This document shows, one piece after another, positions 36,889-44,934 of a stretch of DNA of 64,000 nucleotides. Position 1 is the first letter of the stretch. Each line of letters starts with the position of its first letter. Below the pieces are notes generated by a model. The model saw only the letters and a program-made list of their open reading frames with translations, was not told where the DNA came from and did no database searches. Source of the stretch: Phycisphaerales bacterium. GTDB taxonomy: Bacteria; Planctomycetota; Phycisphaerae; Phycisphaerales; UBA1924. Position numbers and translations under genes: made by a program. The stretch lies in the NCBI GenBank assembly GCA_016709445.1, contig JADJMV010000009.1, positions 62,001-126,000 of the forward strand. Direction: 5' to 3'.

Positions 36889-37300
36889 CGCCGGGCCGAT
36901 CTCTGCGGCACGGGTGGAAGACCTCGATCCGCGGATCCGCAGCGCCGACGGGCCGTTCGGGCGCGACGCCGGATCTCATCCTTGCGGGGTCCAAACCACC
37001 ATGTCAGCCCGACATGGATGGACCACCATGCCCGCGATCATGGACCAGACCACCCACCAAGCACCCGTCTCCGACGACTTATGCACGCGTCTATAAACGC
37101 CCATCACGAGAGCCTTCCAAACGCCGGTCCACTCTCGCCGGCAGTACGCGCGTGGCCCCGCAACGCGAAGGGCCCTCCGCATCCGGGGGTTCACCGATGC
37201 GCGGACGATCCCCGCATCGTCCTTGATCCGCCGAGCCGCACGCGTCCATCCCATGCTGTGAATGTAGCGGCGGGTGGCCCGAATCGCGAGCGTGCCGCTG
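36889..37300. other. Gene-poor DNA between the two 64-bp repeats
   Basis: No convincing gene in 412 bp; the open frames here on both strands lack homology-like features. Several palindromes are visible: GAGATCG/CGATCTC (36884-36903), GATCCGCGGATC (36926-36937) and CATGTC-AGCCC-GACATG (37000-37016). Probably remnant mobile-element DNA. Confidence 0.45.
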
Positions 37301-37364
37301 AGGTGCGGCGGCCTTGGGCCGCTCCTCGGTGCGGGCGGGCACCATGACCCCAGAACACCGAGAT
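37301..37364 (+). repeat. 64-bp structured direct repeat, copy 2
   Basis: Second copy of the repeat, same orientation as copy 1. The GCGGCC-TTG-GGCCGC hairpin is perfect here. The right edge coincides with the point where the IS110-type transposase fragment becomes readable, so the repeat and the truncation share a junction. Confidence 0.7.
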
Positions 37365-37563
37365 GCTGGTCGAGGTGGCGTGGCTGGGTCGGCGGCACAA
37401 CCCGTGGATGAAGGCAGTGTACGAGCGGGCGTTGCGGGGCTCGCCGGCGCGGAAGAAGATCGCCATCGTGGCGGTGGCCCGGCGGCTGCTGATCCGGTGC
37501 TGGGCGATGCTGCGCGACCGGACGCCCTGGCGTCCGGCGGCGGAGCTGCGGCTGGCGGCGTAG
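37363..37563 (+). pseudogene. IS110-family transposase, C-terminal remnant
   Basis: A 66-residue fragment that ends at a TAG stop. Seen: SPARKKIAIVAVARRLLIRC followed by WAMLRDRTPW, a pattern typical of the extreme C-terminus of IS110/IS1111 transposases. The N-terminal RuvC-like domain and most of the Tnp20 domain are missing; an in-frame TGA lies just upstream, inside the 64-bp repeat, so this is a broken copy. No inverted repeats were seen at its edges, as expected for IS110. Confidence 0.7.
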
Positions 37564-37948
37564 GCGACCGGCGAGGATCCGGCGGGGGAAGACCGGACGG
37601 GGAATGAACAGGCAGAGGAGGAACCACGAACGAGCCGACTATCGATCGACGCGGCGGTGAGCCCGGTCTGTGCGTGAGCCCAGAGCTCGCACAGAGAATG
37701 GGCCCCGCCGAGCTGCTGGCCGGCCGCGCGGTGGCTCGGATAGAAGGTTGACGATGCGTGAACACGGCGACAGCCCGGCTTCGAGGCAGCGGCAGGCGGG
37801 GGTTGGCGTGGCATGCCTCGGCTTTGGGGGATGGACGCGGAGGGATCGCGGCTCCGCCCGCCCAGAGCGTCGGGCGCCCGCCAGGAGTAGGGCCACCGGT
37901 TGTCTCACCGATTATGTCCGCTCTGGAAAGTAGTGGTTGTAGATGTTC
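37564..37948. other. Gene-poor DNA downstream of the transposase remnant
   Basis: 385 bp without a convincing gene. It contains a strong hairpin at 37667-37695: TCTGTGC and GAGC (separated by a GT bulge) pair with GCTC and GCACAGA around a CCAGA loop. In IS1111-type elements the bridge-RNA region lies here, downstream of the transposase, so a decayed non-coding RNA is possible. Confidence 0.4.
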
Positions 37949-38080
37949 TCAATGACTTCCGCTTGTCTGGGTGTAAATCCCGGTGGTAGTCAAACCTGCC
38001 GCCGCGTTGCGGATGATCTGTATCCACTCCAGATCTCCTGGTCGAAGATGTGGCCCCATCTCCAGTAGCACTGTCACCAT
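37949..38080 (-). CDS. Small hypothetical ORF 2 of a low-GC pair
   Basis: A 43-residue frame (starts MVTVLLEMGPHLRPGDLEWI) whose ATG overlaps the TGA of the 80-residue ORF (ATGGTGA on the minus strand). Its reading is coherent (IQIIRNAAAGLTTTG) and it may be the second half of one frameshifted protein with the upstream ORF. Not recognised. The local GC content is clearly lower than in neighbouring genes, suggesting later acquisition. Confidence 0.35.
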   Translation of the reverse strand: MVTVLLEMGPHLRPGDLEWIQIIRNAAAGLTTTGIYTQTSGSH

Positions 38081-38316
38081 GTCGCGAGCGTCTGCAGCCA
38101 GACCGCAACGCCGCGGAAAGTCTCTACTCGATTTCTCGCTGCGTCTATCTCTTCGTTCGCACGAAGGTATCTTTCGAGCTTCGCCGGATCCTCTCGCGGC
38201 AAGATCCGTTTGAACAGCACCAGCCTATTCCTCGGCTGTCCGGCGAGATACTGCAATCGTTCAGCTTGCGGAACGGCACGCAATTCAGATAGCAGTTGCT
38301 CAGGTGTGTCTTCCAT
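38074..38316 (-). CDS. Small hypothetical ORF 1 of a low-GC pair
   Basis: An 80-residue, charged, helical protein beginning MEDTPEQLLSELRAVPQAER and containing LFKRILPREDPAKLERYLRA. I do not recognise it. The ATG at 38316 is preferred to longer versions. Base composition is markedly less GC-rich than the rest of the window, including the third codon positions, pointing to horizontal acquisition. The following small frame overlaps its stop, so the two may be an operon or one gene split by a frameshift. Confidence 0.5.
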   Translation of the reverse strand: MEDTPEQLLSELRAVPQAERLQYLAGQPRNRLVLFKRILPREDPAKLERYLRANEEIDAARNRVETFRGVAVWLQTLATW

Positions 38317-38565
38317 CGTGCGGCCACCAATAGCGGATGGTCGATTGTACTGTTTCAGCGGGAACGGCCACTGCCTGGTGCCATGTCTCGTGCCTTTGGG
38401 GTGAACCTGCCTCACCGACACGACGATCGTTGCTGGCAGAGTCGCGGTCACGGTACCGCCCCCACTGCCGCCTCCTCTGTGCCTGGGCCTGCGTTGATCT
38501 GCCTTCTCCGCCTTCTCTCCGCGTGCTCCGCGGCGAAGTCGCTCCTACCAACGCCCCACGACCGC

Positions 38566-38994
38566 TCAGATCGACAGATCCCTCGTCGTCGTCAGATCAT
38601 CCTCAGTCTCAAACTCCCCATCCGGCCCCGCGCTCACGATGTGCACCACCCCGTGGCCCGAGCGCGGATCCTTCTCACAACTGAACCGCACCTGCAGGCC
38701 CCACGGATCCACGAACGCCCCCGCCGGCGCCTCGAGGTCTTCCATCGATTTGGGCAGCGCGTCGTTGGCCAGCTGGTACTGCGTGATGCAGGTGAGCAAC
38801 TGCTCCGACTGCATGTCGATGCTGGCCTGCTGCCCCTGCTTCCTCCCGTTGTTCACCTCGTCCATATAGCTCGTCCCGCCCATGTTGCCGAACAGGAGAT
38901 ACAGGACGATCGCCAACGCGATGAGCAGCCCGATCAGGCCCAGCGCGGCCGAACCCCGGTTGGCGACCCTGGAAACGCGTCTCTGGCTGTGCAT
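38566..38994 (-). CDS. GspG-like pseudopilin-type protein
   Basis: A 142-residue protein with one N-terminal hydrophobic helix (GSAALGLIGLLIALAIVLYLL) and a C-terminal half like the major type II pseudopilin GspG: VDPWGLQVRFSCEK and SAGPDGEFETEDDL, the calcium-loop region of that family. The prepilin cleavage site lacks the conserved Glu at +5, so processing by prepilin peptidase is doubtful. No other secretion-system genes are nearby. The ATG at 38994 (MHSQRRVSRVANRG) is preferred to a longer frame. Likely a solitary membrane-anchored relative. Confidence 0.65.
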   Translation of the reverse strand: MHSQRRVSRVANRGSAALGLIGLLIALAIVLYLLFGNMGGTSYMDEVNNGRKQGQQASIDMQSEQLLTCITQYQLANDALPKSMEDLEAPAGAFVDPWGLQVRFSCEKDPRSGHGVVHIVSAGPDGEFETEDDLTTTRDLSI

Positions 38995-39872
38995 GATTCG
39001 AACCTCCCGGCCCAGTGTAGCGTGACATCGCCGCTCGCCCAACGCTCCCCGACGTCATCGCTGCCTCCGCACGCGACCCTCCCCCAGGAGCCCGAACCGA
39101 GCCGGCCGCCGCTGCTTCGAGCACCGGCTCTTTGAAGACCCTGGGGGGCCCCTTTCGATGGCGAGGCTCGGGCTGCCATCGAGACCCTCGCCTCCTCCGC
39201 CAGCCGGGGTTGTTGCAGTCTCTCCGCACAGATGGCCTGGGCCGCACACCCGCGGGCGGGCGTCCGCCCGATCTCTCGGCGCCCTCCGCGCCGCCGTCGT
39301 GTGCGCATGTCCGGTGTTCATCCACTCGCCGATCGAGGCGCCAGCCGCGAAGCGGCCCGGGCCGCACCGGCGCCGAGCGCCGGGGCACGTGAACATTGGT
39401 ATCCATCGAGACGCGGCGCCCGGACCGCATTGGCCACAGGTTCCGCCGTGACCATGGCGCACGTCCGCTCGATGACCGACATGAGCGTGCGCTCATGCGG
39501 ATTTCATATCCGCCTCACGGACATGTCGCCGCGATGTAAGAACATTCACACACAGCGTCGAGCATAATGCATGACAAACCCACAACGGCGGCGTGATCTT
39601 GCTTGTGCGCGCCGCGAGCACGAACCGCGAGCGGAGCCCCGTCGTATGTTGTGGCGATGACGCCGAGAAGTCGTGCATGGCGTCTCGTCGGAAGCACCGG
39701 AGAGAACGGACACCGACGAACAGGACACCCGAGCCACGCTGGGGTGAACGCACGACGGGAAGCGGCACCCGGCCGCAGAGCGAGAGAGTCACAACGGCTC
39801 GATCCAATCCGAGAAGTGAGCAGGCTCGTCCACCGACAGCAAACGAGCAACGAAACAGAAAGGGAATTCCCC
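38995..39872. other. 878-bp intergenic region with tandem hairpins
   Basis: No credible gene on either strand. The main feature is a pair of adjacent hairpins: ATGAGCG-TG-CGCTCAT (39481-39496) immediately followed by GCGGAT-TTCAT-ATCCGC (39497-39513). No T-run follows, so this is not a simple terminator. A CATAAT box lies at 39563-39568 but no clear -35 partner. The divergent arrangement with the pseudopilin gene suggests regulatory DNA for the gene at 39873. Confidence 0.5.
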
Positions 39873-41080
39873 ATGACACGCAACGACAACAGACTGGCGA
39901 CCCTCCTGGCGGCGTGCGGCATCGCGCTCGGCATGTCCGCCGCGCCCGCGGCCCTCGCGCAGAACTACGACAGCAAGCAGAAGGAGCAGCACGAGTACGG
40001 CGCCCCGAGCGCGAGCCCATCGATGCTCCACAAGCTCGAGGGTGTGTGGGCGTCAACGTGCAGATCAACCCGGCGCTGTGGTCCCGGATGCACCGCGATC
40101 GCGGCATGCCCGGAGCGACCAAACCCGGCGAGAGCGGACTCGAGAACAAGGCCGACCCCCGCGATCCCGACAAGCGCCGCGCCACCAGGCCCGGCCAGGA
40201 CAGCGACCGCCAGGACGGCAACCGCACCCGCGATCCCGCACAGCCCGACCAGGGCGACCAGAGCACCGCCGGCCTACACGACGGCTTCCACGGCGTCGCC
40301 CGCACCGACCTGATCCTCGACGATCAGATCCTGCGCGAGCGCATGGTCATCCTCCCGGCCAGCGGCGCCCGCGATCCCGGGTCGCTCAGGGGGCGGGACA
40401 ACCAGCCGGAGAACGACCCCTCCGACAAGAAGCCTTCGAACAACAATCCGTCGAGTCATGATTCCTCGCGGAACGGCGACGCACACCAGCCCGCCCAGCC
40501 CAACGACGGGAGCATGCTGCAGAGCGGGCTCGAGAACGCGACCCAGTGCCTGGCTTTCATCTCCTTTGATGAAGACGACGACAGCTACACGATCGTGCTC
40601 ATGAACAGCCGGGACGGCGAGATCTACAAGGAGAGTGGCCGCTACGACGCGGGCAGCAACCGCATCGTATTCGACGGAAACATGCGCGACGACGCGGACC
40701 GACCCGGTCGGACGGGCGCCGGGGCCGGCGAGCAGCCATCCTCGACCCGCCGCGAACCCGGCTCCATGAACACACGCGCCACGAGGGCCCAGCACGAGGT
40801 CCGCGTCGAACTCGAGCTCCGAGGCGACGACTCCTACGAGGTCACGATGTACCAGGGGAGTGCCGCGGGCTCCGGCGTCGGCGACCCCAACAGCGCCCCG
40901 GACCAGCGCACAGGCCAGCAGCCCTACACCACCAAGTCGGCCGACGCACGCGGCAACATCGTCTACCGCGCAACCTATACCCGCGCCGACGCAAGCCAGG
41001 AGGGGCTCTACCAGCGCATGCTCGACGCCGAAGACAGCAGCTCCCGAACCTCGTGGCGCGAGCCGCACAAGTCCGAGTAG
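39873..41080 (+). CDS. Exported DUF1579-like protein, frameshifted
   Basis: About 402 residues once a frameshift is repaired. Seen in the first frame: a signal peptide MTRNDNRLATLLAACGIALG ending at AQN, then SMLHKLEGVW. In the next frame, from about 40052: GVNVQINPALW, a low-complexity Asp/Arg/Pro/Gly/Gln-rich linker, LILDDQILRER, FISFDEDDDSYTIVLMNS and SNRIVFDGNM. The 'LHKLEGVW..V.....NPALW' start and the barrel strands recall the DUF1579 family. The frames join if one G is added to GGG at 40048-40050. Function unknown; start ATG 39873 lies downstream of the paired hairpins. Confidence 0.65.
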
Positions 41081-41147
41081 CCCGCAGCGGACCGGGTGGG
41101 TGCCCGGACCGAACCAGACTCCCAACAATTCAAACAGGAGCTTCGCA

Positions 41148-41345
41148 ATGAATAATGATCAATTCGCCGGAAAATGGAAGCAGATCCGCGGCAAGGTGAA
41201 GCAGCGCTGGGGCAAGCTGACCGACGACGACCTCGACGTGATCAACGGTCGCGCCGAGGAACTCGAGGGCAGGATCCAGGAGGTATACGGCAAGACCCGC
41301 GAGGAGGCCCAGCGCGAGGTCAAGGACTTCTGCCGCGAGTGCTAG
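41148..41345 (+). CDS. CsbD-like stress protein
   Basis: A 65-residue protein of the CsbD/YjbJ family, typically induced by general stress in other bacteria. Seen: the diagnostic WKQIRGKVKQRWGKLTDDDL and ELEGRIQEVYGKTREEAQRE pattern. AGGAG (41136-41140) lies seven bases before the ATG. It ends in an unusual CREC with two cysteines. It is followed by a strong terminator and is probably co-transcribed with the preceding gene. Confidence 0.88.
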   Translation: MNNDQFAGKWKQIRGKVKQRWGKLTDDDLDVINGRAEELEGRIQEVYGKTREEAQREVKDFCREC

Positions 41346-41397
41346 CCCGACCCACGCCGAACGCGGACGAGACGCCTCGGCCAGATCACACCACACA

Positions 41398-41430
41398 ACG
41401 CCGGCCCACGGAAGTGGGCCGGCGTCTTTC
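41398..41430 (+). terminator. Terminator after the CsbD-like gene
   Basis: A perfect 12-bp stem, ACGCCGGCCCAC with GTGGGCCGGCGT (41398-41409 and 41414-41425), a GGAA loop and then CTTTC. Located 52 bp after the stop codon. Confidence 0.8.
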
Positions 41431-41627
41431 GCGCTCATGCGAGTCTCGGCGACCACGGCAGCATGCCCGCGGCCCCGGCGCGACCCCTCCCCCGCCCCCG
41501 TGCGCTTCCGCCGACGGCCCGCACCGCCGCCGGGCGCCAACAGTGAGCACACTCCTGACCTCCCCCGGGGTCTTCTTGCCTGCGCGCTGAGCCGCCCCCC
41601 ACGCCAGCCCCCGTTACACTCCCCTCC

Positions 41628-43115
41628 ATGGACGATGTCGCTCAGCTCTGCTCCCTCATCCGCGCCCGACACCCCGCCGTCCACATCGTGACCAATGAAG
41701 AGCCCGAAGCCGTCGAGCTCGTCCGCTCCGCGGCCAGGGACATCGGCACCCACCTCTGGCAGTGGGACGCCATCGACGGCCTGTCCTCCCCGCTCTCCAC
41801 CGAGCCCCTGCCCGTCCCCGACACCGTCCACCCCGCCGGCGCCCTCGCCTGGCTCGATATCAACGACCCCTCCAGCGTCATCCTCCTGATCGACCTCGCC
41901 CGCCACCTCTCCGACCCCGGCACGCTCCGGGCCCTCCGCCGCCTCCTCATGCACGCTGCCGCCGTCGGGAGCTGCGTCGTGCTCCTCGAGAGCGAGAGCG
42001 ACCTCCCCGAGCCCCTCCGCTCCTGGGTGACGCCCCTCCAACTCGGCTACCCGACCGACGACGAGATCGACCGTCTCGTCCGCTCCACGCTGCGCGAACT
42101 CAACCAGCAGTTCGGGATCGATGTCGACGTCTCGACCTCCGACTACGGCCTCATCCTCAAGAACCTCAAGGGCCTCAGCCGGCGCCAGTGCGTCCAGATC
42201 GTCCGAGACGTCGTGTCCGACGACCGGCGCTTCGACGCCGACGACCTCAACCGCGTGCTGGCCGCGAAACGGAAGCTGCTCGGGAACCAGGGCGTGCTCG
42301 AATATGTGGAAAGCCCGGCGAGCCTCGACCAGATCGGCGGCATGAACCGGCTGAAAGTCTGGCTTGCGGAGCGCGAGAGAGCCTTCGGAGACAAGGCCAC
42401 CGATTTCGGCCTCACCCCGCCCCGCGGCATCCTCCTGCTCGGCGTCCAGGGCGCGGGCAAGAGCCTCTGCGCCAAGGCCATCGCCACCGCCTGGCACCGC
42501 CCGCTCCTGCGGCTGGACCCGGGCATCCTCTACGACCGCTACGTCGGCGAATCAGAGCGGCGCCTCCGCGACGCCTTCCGCCAGGCCGAGGCCATGGCCC
42601 CGATCGTGCTCTGGATCGACGAGATCGAGAAGGGGTTCGCCTCCGCCTCGGAGCAGTCCAGCGACGGGGGCCTGAGCCGCCGCATGTTCGGCAGCCTGCT
42701 CACCTGGATGCAGGAGCACACCGCGCCCGTCTTTCTCGTCGCGACCGCCAACGATGTGCAGGCCCTGCCGCCCGAGCTGCTCCGCAAGGGCCGCTTCGAC
42801 GAGATCTTCTTCGTCGACCTGCCGGCGGACGAGGCCCGCGCCGCAATCCTGCTGACCCACCTCAAGCGCCGACACCAGGACGAGACCAAGCTCGACATCC
42901 CCCGCCTCGTGGCCGCCAGCGCGGGCTACAGCGGCGCCGAGATCGAGCAGGCCGTCATCGCCGGCATGCACCGCGCCTTCAACACCCGCAAGAAGCTCTC
43001 GACCGAGCATGTCGAGGACGCCCTCCGCACCAGCCCCCCACTCTCGGTCATCATGGCCGAACGCATCGCCTCGCTCCGCCTCTGGGCCTCCAACCGCTGC
43101 GTTCCCGCCGACTGA
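41628..43115 (+). CDS. Ycf46-like AAA ATPase
   Basis: An AAA+ ATPase of 495 residues. The N-terminal half (residues 1-225) is a Ycf46-type sensor-like region with a truncated P-loop domain; the C-terminal half carries DQIGGMNRLKVWL, Walker A GVQGAGKSLCAKAIA (near residue 270), LLRLDPGILYDRYVGESE, Walker B VLWIDEIEKGF and the arginine-finger segment ELLRKGRFDEIFF. Cyanobacterial Ycf46 is linked to control of carbon dioxide uptake; in other phyla the role is unknown. It is intact and stands alone between the CsbD and peroxiredoxin-like genes. Confidence 0.88.
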   Translation: MDDVAQLCSLIRARHPAVHIVTNEEPEAVELVRSAARDIGTHLWQWDAIDGLSSPLSTEPLPVPDTVHPAGALAWLDINDPSSVILLIDLARHLSDPGTLRALRRLLMHAAAVGSCVVLLESESDLPEPLRSWVTPLQLGYPTDDEIDRLVRSTLRELNQQFGIDVDVSTSDYGLILKNLKGLSRRQCVQIVRDVVSDDRRFDADDLNRVLAAKRKLLGNQGVLEYVESPASLDQIGGMNRLKVWLAERERAFGDKATDFGLTPPRGILLLGVQGAGKSLCAKAIATAWHRPLLRLDPGILYDRYVGESERRLRDAFRQAEAMAPIVLWIDEIEKGFASASEQSSDGGLSRRMFGSLLTWMQEHTAPVFLVATANDVQALPPELLRKGRFDEIFFVDLPADEARAAILLTHLKRRHQDETKLDIPRLVAASAGYSGAEIEQAVIAGMHRAFNTRKKLSTEHVEDALRTSPPLSVIMAERIASLRLWASNRCVPAD

Positions 43116-43255
43116 GAGGCCCGCCGACCGACGTTCCCGGCCGATGCGCCGTGTGCCGCCGCCTCCCCCCGCATCACATTTCATCCGGGGATCCCGGCCT
43201 CCCGGGAATACCCAGCGCCCGACCCCTGTTCGCCACGCACCCAAGGAGGACCACC

Positions 43256-43915
43256 GTGCGTTACAAAGCCCTTGCCATTGGCACGCTCGTCACACCCGCC
43301 CTGCTCCTCAGTGCCTGCGCCACATCGCACGACACGAAAGCGCCGACCGCCGCCGCCGCGCCCCCCGCCGATCCGACCGCCTCCGAGCCCGGCCTCCACG
43401 TCGGCGACCGCGCCCCCGATGCAACCGTCTACACCCAGGACGGCAAGGCGGTGTCGCTCAAGTCGCTCTACGCCGACGCGCCCCTCGTCGTCACCTTCTA
43501 CCGGGGCGGCTGGTGCCCCTTCTGCAACCGCGCTCTCGACAAGTGGCAGACCAAGCTCGACGAGCTCCACGCCGCCGGGGGCCAGCTCGTCGCCCTGACA
43601 CCCGAATCCCCCGACCACGCCGCCGAGACCATCGACAAGCACGACCTCGGCTACAGCGTCTACTCCGACTCCTCGATGCAGGCGGCGAAAGCCTACAAGG
43701 TCTTGTTCGAAGTCGACCCCGATACCCAGGCCAAGTACAAGGGCTTCGGCATCGATCTGGCCAGCTGGAACTCCAGCGGCCAGTGGACCCTCCCCGCCCC
43801 CGGCACCTTCGTCATCGACAAGCACGGCGTCATCCAGTACGCCTGGGCCGACTGGGACTACAAGAAGCGAGCCGACCCCGACGAGGTCATCGCCGCAGTC
43901 CGCGCCGCTCGCTGA
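43256..43915 (+). CDS. Peroxiredoxin-like (AhpC/TSA) lipoprotein
   Basis: A 219-residue lipoprotein with a thioredoxin-like fold. Seen: lipobox PALLLSACAT (Cys near residue 21), an Ala/Pro-rich linker, GDRAPDATVYTQDGKAVSL, then FYRGGWCPFCNRALDKW with a CxxC pair, and GTFVIDKHGVIQYAW. These are features of AhpC/TSA-like redox proteins, probably reducing peroxides or disulfides in the periplasm. Start is GTG at 43256 behind a strong AAGGAGGA (43243-43250). Confidence 0.88.
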   Translation: MRYKALAIGTLVTPALLLSACATSHDTKAPTAAAAPPADPTASEPGLHVGDRAPDATVYTQDGKAVSLKSLYADAPLVVTFYRGGWCPFCNRALDKWQTKLDELHAAGGQLVALTPESPDHAAETIDKHDLGYSVYSDSSMQAAKAYKVLFEVDPDTQAKYKGFGIDLASWNSSGQWTLPAPGTFVIDKHGVIQYAWADWDYKKRADPDEVIAAVRAAR

Positions 43916-44005
43916 CGCGAGCGAGCCCGGACCATGCGGAGAACCCGCGCTGCCGCTCGGCGCCCACTGGCGCCCCGCTCTGCGCTCTCTGCGTTCGGCG
44001 TTCCC

Positions 44006-44776
44006 TTACCGGATGACCGGCTGGGCCTTGCCCTCGGACTCTACCACATCCTCGACCCCGGCAGCCCACAGGATCGCCCCGAGCATGTGCTGCACAAACT
44101 CCGGCTCGGTGTAGCTCTCCTTGGTATGCCCGCACCCCGTATAGAACGCCCGCCCGCCGCCGAACTCGTGGTACCACGCAATCGGGTGATCGTCGCCCAT
44201 CGCCCCGTTCTGATAGGTGCTCTCGTCCAGGTCGAGCAGCACGTGCACCTGCCCGCGCGGGTTCTGGCGGTAGTTGTACCATTCGTCCACGCGGTGCCAG
44301 ATGTCCGGCAGGTGCTTCGTCGCCGGATGGTTGTGGTCCTCCACCCGCACGTCCGCCGGTTGGATCGCCGGATGGCTCTTGAAGTAGCCACCCACCAGCT
44401 CCCCGTACCACGGCCAGTCATACTCCGTGTCCGCGGCCGCGTGAATCCCGACGTACCCGCGCCCCTTGGCGATGAACCGCTCGAACGCCTTCTCCTGATC
44501 GTCGCCCAGCACGTCCCCCGTCGTGCTCAGGAAGACGACCACCGAGTACTGATCCAGGTTCTCGTCGGTGAACTGCTCCGGGTCCTCCGTGGAGTCCACC
44601 TTGAACCCATTCGCATCCCCCAGACTCGTGATCGCGGCGATGCCGTCCGGGATCGAATCGTGGCGGAACCCAGCCGTGCGGCTGTACACCAGCACGCGGA
44701 AGGGCTCGTCGGGGGTCTTGGTCTCGGGCTGAATCGGTGTCATGGCGATGACTCCTGCGGCTATGAGGCTCAACAT
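44006..44776 (-). CDS. ThuA-domain protein, exported
   Basis: A 256-residue protein with a short N-terminal hydrophobic segment (LSLIAAGVIAM) and a ThuA domain related to class I glutamine amidotransferase folds. Seen: VLVYSRTAGFRHDSIPDGI, the absence of a catalytic Cys, GYVGIHAAADTEYDWPWY, HPATKHLPDIWHRVDEWYNY, and GGGRAFYTGCGHTKESY. Known ThuA-domain proteins act in sugar utilisation (trehalose). The ATG at 44776 follows a GGAG; longer alternatives lack a signal-like start. Substrate unknown. Confidence 0.85.
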   Translation of the reverse strand: MLSLIAAGVIAMTPIQPETKTPDEPFRVLVYSRTAGFRHDSIPDGIAAITSLGDANGFKVDSTEDPEQFTDENLDQYSVVVFLSTTGDVLGDDQEKAFERFIAKGRGYVGIHAAADTEYDWPWYGELVGGYFKSHPAIQPADVRVEDHNHPATKHLPDIWHRVDEWYNYRQNPRGQVHVLLDLDESTYQNGAMGDDHPIAWYHEFGGGRAFYTGCGHTKESYTEPEFVQHMLGAILWAAGVEDVVESEGKAQPVIR

Positions 44777-44853
44777 GCCTTGAACTCCGGAGAATGGGGA
44801 TCCAGACGATCCTATCGCGATTCGCGACCCCGCCGCCACGCAGATTCACAAGT

Positions 44854-44867
44854 TGCATACCTATACA
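44854..44867 (+). promoter_or_regulatory. Imperfect palindrome upstream of argG (ARG-box-like)
   Basis: TGCATA (44854-44859), CC, TATACA (44862-44867): an inverted repeat with 5 of 6 paired positions, 68-81 bp before the argG start, in a gap of 158 bp shared with the divergent ThuA gene. Its form resembles arginine-repressor half-sites. No experimental support. Confidence 0.25.
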
Positions 44868-44934
44868 GGTCATGGATACCCGCGTATCCTTCCGCCCGAC
44901 GCACCGGCCCAAAGCCGGCACTGGAGGCGGCACC

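Noticed and set aside
36976..37398. Minus-strand frame of about 140 residues in the gene-poor region
   Set aside because: Its segments cross palindromes and both repeat copies, and no recognisable motif or plausible start with a ribosome-binding site was seen.
39055..39496. Minus-strand frames between the pseudopilin and DUF1579-like genes
   Set aside because: Arg/Gly/Pro-rich translations with no motif; they look like readings of degenerate intergenic DNA.
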